From Quadrisphaera sp. (lineage in GTDB: Bacteria; Actinomycetota; Actinomycetes; Actinomycetales; Quadrisphaeraceae): a stretch of DNA of 11,510 nucleotides. The notes under the pieces were generated by a model. It saw only the letters and a program-made list of their open reading frames with translations. It searched no databases and was not told the origin of the DNA. The position numbers were made by a program, and so were the translations under genes. Location of the stretch: assembly GCA_029258695.1 (NCBI GenBank), contig JARIBR010000128.1, forward strand, positions 1 to 11,510, given 5' to 3'. How positions within the stretch are numbered: position 1 is the first letter of the stretch; each line of letters starts with the position of its first letter. Below are positions 7,572 to 11,510 of the stretch, piece by piece.

Positions 7572-7835
7572 GTGAAGACCTTCGACGAGCTGTTCGCCGA
7601 GCTGACCGAGAAGGCCGCCAGCCGGCCCGAGGGGTCGGGCACCGTCGCGGAGCTGGACGCCGGCGTGCACGCCATCGGCAAGAAGGTCGTCGAGGAGGCG
7701 GCGGAGTCCTGGATGGCCGCCGAGCACGAGGGCCCCGAGCGCACCGCGGAGGAGATCTCCCAGCTGCTCTACCACGCCGCGGTGCTCATGATCGCCAGCG
7801 GCCTCGAGCTGCGCGACGTCTACACCCACCTGTGA
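7572..7835 (+). CDS. hisE: Phosphoribosyl-ATP pyrophosphatase
   Basis: Second step of histidine biosynthesis: hydrolyses phosphoribosyl-ATP to phosphoribosyl-AMP and pyrophosphate. It is an 87-residue, all-helical MazG-like protein, the usual size of stand-alone HisE. The metal-binding glutamates are in [11 protein letters not shown] (E41, E42, E45) and in EEISQLLYH (E60, E61). The form EEISQLLY, rather than the E. coli-like ASDLMYH, matches the actinobacterial HisE type. The GTG start gives the expected N-terminus [10 protein letters not shown] and lies 8 bases after a -10-like hexamer. The stop overlaps the hisG GTG by 4 bases. It is not fused to HisI, as is normal in this phylum. Confidence 0.97.
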   Translation: MKTFDELFAELTEKAASRPEGSGTVAELDAGVHAIGKKVVEEAAESWMAAEHEGPERTAEEISQLLYHAAVLMIASGLELRDVYTHL

Positions 7836-8698
7836 GCGCGTCCCTGCTGAAGGTCGCGGTCCCCAACAAGGGCTCGCTCTCCGCGCCCGCCGAGCAGCTG
7901 CTCGGCGAGGCCGGGTACGCCACCCGCCGCGAGGGCCGCGAGCTGGTGCTGGCCGACCCCGACAACGGGGTGGAGCTCTACTTCCTGCGCCCGCGCGACA
8001 TCGCCCTCTACGTCGGCTCGGGCACCCTCGACGCCGGGATCACCGGGCGTGATCTCCTGCTGGACTCCCGCGCGGACGCCGTCGAGGAGGTCGAGCTGGG
8101 GTTCGGCCCGTCGACGTTCTGGTTCGCCGGACGTCCCCGCGCCGACGGGGGTCCGGCCACGGTGGCTGACCTGCAGGGTCTGCGCGTCGCCACGTCCTAC
8201 CCCGGGCTGGTGCGGGCACACCTGGCCGAGCAGGAGGTCGACGCCGAGGTGGTGCGCCTGGACGGCGCAGTCGAGACGGCAGTGCGCCTGGGCGTCGCCG
8301 ACGTCATCGCCGACGTCGTGGAGACCGGCTCGACGCTGCGGGCGGCGGGTCTCGAGGTCTTCGGGGAACCGATCCTGCGCTCGCAGGCGGTGCTGGTGCG
8401 GCGCGGCGGCGAGCACCCGCCCCCCGGCCTCGCGGTCCTGGTGCGCCGGGTCATGGGCGTGCTCACCGCGCGGCGCTACGTCATGGTCGACTACGACTGC
8501 CCCCGCACCCACCTCGACGCCGCCGTCGCGGTCAGCCCGGGCCTGGAGTCCCCGACGATCGCCCCGCTCGCCGACGCGGAGTGGGTGGCGGTGCGGGTGA
8601 TGGTCGGCGTCGCCGGGGTCAACCGGGTGATGGACGAGCTGTACGAGCTCGGCGCCCGGGCGATCCTCGTGACGTCCATCCACGCGTGCCGCATCTGA
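7832..8698 (+). CDS. hisG: ATP phosphoribosyltransferase, long form (HisG-L)
   Basis: First and committed step of histidine biosynthesis: joins ATP and PRPP to give phosphoribosyl-ATP, the substrate of the neighbouring HisE. Length 288 residues, the long form, which does not need HisZ. The N-terminal type II periplasmic-binding-like catalytic domain starts with [11 protein letters not shown]. The PRPP loop is [13 protein letters not shown] (157-169). The C-terminal ACT-like domain from about residue 213 ([17 protein letters not shown], then [15 protein letters not shown]) is the regulatory domain that binds histidine in this family, so feedback inhibition is expected. GTG 7832 is chosen because it overlaps the hisE stop (GTGA) and directly precedes the conserved N-terminus; the open frame further upstream is inside hisE. 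Its stop shares one base with the next start. Confidence 0.97.
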   Translation: MSASLLKVAVPNKGSLSAPAEQLLGEAGYATRREGRELVLADPDNGVELYFLRPRDIALYVGSGTLDAGITGRDLLLDSRADAVEEVELGFGPSTFWFAGRPRADGGPATVADLQGLRVATSYPGLVRAHLAEQEVDAEVVRLDGAVETAVRLGVADVIADVVETGSTLRAAGLEVFGEPILRSQAVLVRRGGEHPPPGLAVLVRRVMGVLTARRYVMVDYDCPRTHLDAAVAVSPGLESPTIAPLADAEWVAVRVMVGVAGVNRVMDELYELGARAILVTSIHACRI

Positions 8699-9183
8699 TG
8701 GAGGACACCGACATCGACCCGGACACCCCGCCCGAGCGGCGCTCGTCAGAGATCGCCGGCGCGTACGCCAGCTTCGTGCCGCGCCGTGCCCGCGTGGTCT
8801 GCCTCGTCCTGGCCGTCGGCGTGCTGGTCATGTGCGTGGTGCTGGCTTTCCTCGTCACCGGTGTGGTCCGGTGGTGGGACCGCGCCGGGTTCCTCGCCGT
8901 CGGCGCGGTCATCGCCTGGTTCCTCTACCGGCAGGCCACCGTCCGCGCCGATCCGACCCGCGAGGGCCTGACGGTGCGTAACCTGTTCGACGTCCGGACC
9001 GTACGGTGGGCGGACGTCCTCGAGGTCCGCTACGGCGGCGGGCGCCCCTGGGTGGCGCTCGAGCTCGAGGACGGCGACACGCTCGGCGTGATGGCCGTCC
9101 AGCGCGCCGACGGGGCCACCGCCGACGCGGAGGCCTCACGGCTGGCGGCGCTCGCGCAGGCCCACCGGCGACGGGCGACCTGA
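8698..9183 (+). CDS. PH-domain membrane protein of unknown function
   Basis: A 161-residue protein with an acidic N-terminus (about 1-25), two hydrophobic helices at about 32-54 and 64-80 joined by a short WWDR turn, then a cytoplasmic bacterial PH-like domain at about 85-145 (VRADPTREGLTVRNLFDVRTV, then WADVLEVRYGGGRPWVALEL). The pattern of a helical hairpin followed by a small beta domain ending in a helix rich in Ala, Leu and Arg is typical of short actinobacterial PH-domain proteins. Its role is unknown. The start ATG overlaps the hisG stop by one base (TGATG), so it should be made with HisG and HisE, and such a gene next to hisG is common in actinobacteria. There is no signal-peptide cleavage motif. 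Family assignment is good; function is not inferred. Confidence 0.9.
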   Translation: MEDTDIDPDTPPERRSSEIAGAYASFVPRRARVVCLVLAVGVLVMCVVLAFLVTGVVRWWDRAGFLAVGAVIAWFLYRQATVRADPTREGLTVRNLFDVRTVRWADVLEVRYGGGRPWVALELEDGDTLGVMAVQRADGATADAEASRLAALAQAHRRRAT

Positions 9184-9214
9184 GAACCCACCACGACCCG
9201 GGCCACCGGCCCTT

Positions 9215-9218
9215 GGAG
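9215..9218 (+). promoter_or_regulatory. Shine-Dalgarno site of the mscS gene
   Basis: GGAG lies 7 bases before ATG 9226 and supports that start over later in-frame codons. It is the only clear, well-spaced Shine-Dalgarno in the window. A short hairpin (GGGCC, loop ACC, GGCCC; 9200-9212) ends two bases before it. Confidence 0.7.
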
Positions 9219-9225
9219 CACCGAC

Positions 9226-10767
9226 ATGCCGTCCCTCGCCGACCTCGGCGCCCCCCTCCACCTCCTGACCGGGCTGCTCGGGACGGGCACCGGTGACGGG
9301 ACCGTCACCGTGCCCGGGCAGCGCAACCCGCTGGTCGGCGTGGAGCTGACCGGAGCCCAGACCGCGCTCCTGGCAGCCCAGGTGGGCGTCGCGGCGCTCG
9401 GTGCCTACCTCGTCGCCGTGGTGGTCGGCGTGGTGCTCCAGCGCGCCGGGCGCCGGGTCCCGCTGATCCAGAGCGTCTCGGCCCGGACCCGTCGCCCGTT
9501 CCGCGCCCTCCTCGTGCTCGTCGCGACGAGCATCACCATCAACGCGTCCGACGGCAGGAACTCCTGGGTCGCGCCCGTCACGTGGGCGGTCGGCCTCCTC
9601 ATCATCATCGCGGTCGCCTGGCTGCTCGTCGGGATCGTGAAGGTCGTCGAGGACGAGGTGCTGCGGCGCTACCGCGTGGACGTCGTCGAGAACCGCCACG
9701 CCCGACGGGTGCGCACGCAGACGTCGTTCCTGCGGCGGCTGGTCACCGGGATCATCGTCGTGATCGCCGTCGGGGTGGTTCTCTTGACGATCCCGGGCGT
9801 GCGGAACGTCGGCACGACGATCCTCGCGTCGGCGGGGTTCTTGTCGATCGTCGCCGGCCTCGCGGCGCAGTCGGCGCTCGGGAACGTCTTCGCCGGCCTG
9901 CAGATCGCCTTCACGGACTCCCTGCGGGTGGAGGACGTGGTCATCGTGGAGACCCAGTTCGGGCGGGTGGAGGAGATCACCCTGACCTACATCGTCGTGC
10001 GGACCTGGGACGAGCGGCGCATCGTGCTCCCCTCCACCTACTTCACCACCACGCCGTTCGAGAACTGGACCCGCAAGGAGAGCGAGCTCACCGGAGCGGT
10101 CCTCCTCGACGTCGACTGGCGCACCGACCTGGACGCGATGCGCGAGGAGCTGCACCGGGTGCTGGAGGAGGACGACCTCTACGACGGACGCATCGGGGTG
10201 CTCCAGGTCACCGAGGCCACCGGTTCGGTGGTGCAGGTCCGGGCGCTGTGCTCCGCGGCCGACGCCGGTTCCGTCTTCGACCTGCGGTGCCACGTGCGTG
10301 AGGCGCTCGTGCGCTGGCTCGTCGCCAACCCCGCGGGCCTGCCCCGCGTGCGCCAGATCAACACCGAGGAGTCCGAGCTGGGCGCCGTGGCGCCGCTCAC
10401 GTGGTCCGACCGCAGGGAGGGCGTGACCGGCTGGGAGCTGCCCGGCGAGCTGGAGCCGCGTGATCCCTCGCAGCCGACGCCCGTGCTCAGCGCCACGGGC
10501 AAGCGCCTGGCGGTCCGGGGAGACTCGCTGTTCACCGGAAGCCCCGAGGCCGAGGAGCGTGCCCGCCAGTTCTCCGGGCCCAGCGGGCGGGAGGCGGCGG
10601 GGCGGGAGACCGGCGCCCAGGACGTGGTCGAGCCCGCGGACGAGCCGCGCAGCGGCGGCTCACGGCGCGAGGGCCCGCCGCCCACCGTGGCGCTGCCGGT
10701 CGTGCGCGACGGCGGCCCCGCGGAGGACGGGGGGAGCACCGCGAGGATCGAGACGCCGGACCGGTGA
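9226..10767 (+). CDS. MscS-family small-conductance mechanosensitive channel with long C-terminal tail
   Basis: Membrane channel, probably an osmotic-shock safety valve, of 513 residues. Hydrophobic segments lie at about 46-71, 92-106, 119-139 and 173-189, followed by the pore-lining helix at about 194-230. That helix has the small-residue pattern of MscS TM3 (ASAGFLSIVAGLAAQSALGN). The beta domain follows (DSLRVEDVVIVETQFGRVEEI, then RIVLPSTYFTTTPFENW), with the alpha/beta domain to about residue 385. The rest, from about 400 to 513, is charged, Pro/Gly-rich and probably disordered, with many Glu, Asp and Arg; E. coli MscS (286 residues) lacks this. The start is supported by a Shine-Dalgarno and gives a polar N-terminus of about 45 residues before the first helix. 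The gene is 42 bases after the PH gene and may have its own promoter. It ends convergently with the minus-strand DUF3140 frame, only 27 bases from that stop codon. Confidence 0.94.
   Translation: MPSLADLGAPLHLLTGLLGTGTGDGTVTVPGQRNPLVGVELTGAQTALLAAQVGVAALGAYLVAVVVGVVLQRAGRRVPLIQSVSARTRRPFRALLVLVATSITINASDGRNSWVAPVTWAVGLLIIIAVAWLLVGIVKVVEDEVLRRYRVDVVENRHARRVRTQTSFLRRLVTGIIVVIAVGVVLLTIPGVRNVGTTILASAGFLSIVAGLAAQSALGNVFAGLQIAFTDSLRVEDVVIVETQFGRVEEITLTYIVVRTWDERRIVLPSTYFTTTPFENWTRKESELTGAVLLDVDWRTDLDAMREELHRVLEEDDLYDGRIGVLQVTEATGSVVQVRALCSAADAGSVFDLRCHVREALVRWLVANPAGLPRVRQINTEESELGAVAPLTWSDRREGVTGWELPGELEPRDPSQPTPVLSATGKRLAVRGDSLFTGSPEAEERARQFSGPSGREAAGRETGAQDVVEPADEPRSGGSRREGPPPTVALPVVRDGGPAEDGGSTARIETPDR
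9284..9316 (+). other. Strong hairpin within the early mscS coding region
   Basis: CGGTGACG (9291-9298) pairs with CGTCACCG (9303-9310) around the tetraloop GGAC. The stem continues as CGGGCA (9284-9289) with TGCCCG (9311-9316) after one bulged C, giving 14 base pairs. It covers codons 20-31 of mscS, which encode a Gly/Thr/Val-rich, non-conserved stretch before the first membrane helix. No T tract follows. It could slow ribosomes or affect mRNA stability; function is unproven. Confidence 0.6.
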
Positions 10768-10790
10768 CGCGGGCGGCGTGCCCCCTCACG

Positions 10791-10812
10791 CCCCTCAGGC
10801 GGGCTTGAGGGG
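10791..10812. terminator. Possible bidirectional terminator between mscS and the minus-strand frame
   Basis: CCCCTCA (10791-10797) and TGAGGGG (10806-10812) are perfect 7-base inverted repeats around an 8-base loop, in the 3' junction of two convergent genes. The left arm contains the stop codon of the minus-strand gene, so the hairpin overlaps its last codons. A further copy of CCCCTCA at 10782-10788 could pair alternatively. There is no clear T tract on either side. Confidence 0.42.
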
Positions 10813-11154
10813 GTCGTGCCCCAGGTCCATGAGCTCGCGCCGCCACGCGTCGTCCCCTGCCACGGGCGTCCCGTCCTCGAGGTCCTCGCCGCGGCGGGCG
10901 CGGATCGCGTCGGAGACGCCACGCATGACGTCCACGTCCTCCGGGGTGACGTCGGTGCGGCGCTTGGACAGCACGTGGAGCACCTGCTGGCCGGTGGCGG
11001 GACCGGCCTGGTCGCGCGTCTCCTCGGTCTCCGGGCCGGCTGCCCGGGTGCGCAGCCAGTCCATCAGCTCACGGGAGGTCATGTTCACGGCGGCGTGGAA
11101 GTCCTCCCACACCTGGTCGACGTCGTCGGGGTTCTTCGGGTCGATCGCTGCCAT
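10795..11154 (-). CDS. DUF3140 family protein (read from internal ATG)
   Basis: Small soluble actinobacterial protein of unknown function, 119 residues if read from the ATG at 11154. Recognisable DUF3140 features in order: DVDQVWEDFHAAVNMTSRELMDWL near the N-terminus, the central VLHVLSKRRTDVTPEDVDVM, and the C-terminal DDAWRRELMDLGHDPLKP. Length is normal for the family, which favours an independent protein. Upstream of the ATG is AGGGTG at a plausible but not ideal distance, and no -10 hexamer is obvious. The same frame stays open upstream through a kinase-like region to the window edge, so this may instead be the C-terminal domain of a fusion (see the overlapping entry). No nearby gene suggests a function. 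Confidence 0.8.
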   Translation of the reverse strand: MAAIDPKNPDDVDQVWEDFHAAVNMTSRELMDWLRTRAAGPETEETRDQAGPATGQQVLHVLSKRRTDVTPEDVDVMRGVSDAIRARRGEDLEDGTPVAGDDAWRRELMDLGHDPLKPA

Positions 11155-11510
11155 GCCCGGCACCCTGCCCGGTCCACCTGCTTCGCGCGACCCGGGGCCC
11201 TCGAGACCCCCGAGGTTCCCCCCGCTGAGCTCGACGGCGAGGTCAGCGCGCTCCCGGGTGCGCTCCCGGGTGTGGTGCGCCGTCTCGGAGGCGGCCCAGG
11301 CGTCCCAGTGCGGGGCGTAGGTCGCCCCGTCGCGGGCGAGCGCCCTGGCCTTGCGCACACCTGCGGGTGCGCTCAGCCACACCAGCGTCGCCGAGGCAGC
11401 GGCGCCCACCGCGGCGCCCGACCCCACGCCGTCGACCACGAGCAGGTCCGTGCGCGGCACCCTCACGCGCTGCCCGGGCGCACCGGTGCTCCAGTCCCAG
11501 GCGCGGTAGG
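10795..11510 (-). CDS. Uridine-kinase-like P-loop kinase, C-terminal part, in one open frame with DUF3140; 5'-partial
   Basis: The frame enters from the right edge and has no stop until 10795. Its first visible residues, YRAWDW (11491-11508), then RTDLLVVDGVGSG, look like the middle of a nucleoside/nucleotide kinase of the uridine kinase type, with VVDGVG as the Walker B-like strand. ATLVWLSAPAGVRKARALARDG is followed by HWDAWAASETAHH and ERTRERADL, resembling the lid and C-terminal helices of such kinases. The Walker A loop would lie beyond the edge. After ERADLAVEL comes a Gly/Pro-rich stretch of about 25 residues, then the ATG-starting DUF3140 sequence. So this is either a natural kinase-DUF3140 fusion, or two genes of which the first has lost its stop. 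The GTG at 11466 is not the real start, since kinase sequence continues upstream of it. Substrate unknown. Confidence 0.6.
   Translation of the reverse strand, partial: YRAWDWSTGAPGQRVRVPRTDLLVVDGVGSGAAVGAAASATLVWLSAPAGVRKARALARDGATYAPHWDAWAASETAHHTRERTRERADLAVELSGGNLGGLEGPGSREAGGPGRVPGMAAIDPKNPDDVDQVWEDFHAAVNMTSRELMDWLRTRAAGPETEETRDQAGPATGQQVLHVLSKRRTDVTPEDVDVMRGVSDAIRARRGEDLEDGTPVAGDDAWRRELMDLGHDPLKPA

Noticed and set aside
9030..9326. Minus-strand small frames over the PH-mscS junction as an antisense gene
   Set aside because: No conserved sequence or start signal; both plus-strand genes there have family domains.

Overview
The window is very GC-rich DNA (codon third positions almost all G or C) with frequent GTG starts, and it looks chromosomal and actinobacterial. 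The degenerate, helicase-less PriA, the long-form HisG and the gene order metK-priA-fmt-rsmB-rpe followed by hisE-hisG all fit that phylum. The base composition would suit Kineosporiales-like taxa, but the genus cannot be fixed from the sequence alone. It reads as a conserved housekeeping block: no insertion sequence, prophage, CRISPR array, rRNA or tRNA was seen, and no gap between genes exceeds 80 bases.

Layout, left to right. (1) metK, lacking only its first few codons, ends at 1202. (2) A plus-strand information-processing run follows: priA (1282-3342), fmt (3363-4322) and rsmB (4319-6022, 4-base overlap with fmt). These serve replication restart, initiator-tRNA formylation and 16S rRNA m5C methylation. 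MetK makes the S-adenosylmethionine that RsmB consumes. (3) rpe (6093-6785, pentose phosphate pathway) is coupled by a 1-base overlap to a PnuC-superfamily membrane transporter (6785-7498), which by position and sequence is probably the riboflavin transporter RibM/PnuX. (4) hisE-hisG and a PH-domain membrane protein (7572-9183) form a tightly overlapped unit: histidine biosynthesis steps 1 and 2 plus a membrane protein of unknown role. (5) A MscS-family mechanosensitive channel (9226-10767) has its own Shine-Dalgarno site and a long acidic, disordered C-terminal tail. (6) A convergent minus-strand frame enters from the right edge. It carries the C-terminal part of a uridine-kinase-like P-loop kinase and continues without a stop into a DUF3140 protein (10795-11154).

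Expression logic visible in the DNA: within transcription units, starts overlap the preceding stop (GTGA or TGATG). At three presumed unit starts (fmt, rpe, hisE) a TANNNT -10 hexamer lies only 6-8 bases before a GTG codon, the arrangement of leaderless transcripts. Only mscS shows a clear, well-spaced Shine-Dalgarno.

Nothing here is clearly a new biological system. The points most worth following are the RibM-like transporter left without the riboflavin genes that usually surround it, the in-frame kinase-DUF3140 frame, the three in-frame tandem repeats in rsmB, and a strong hairpin early in the mscS coding region.
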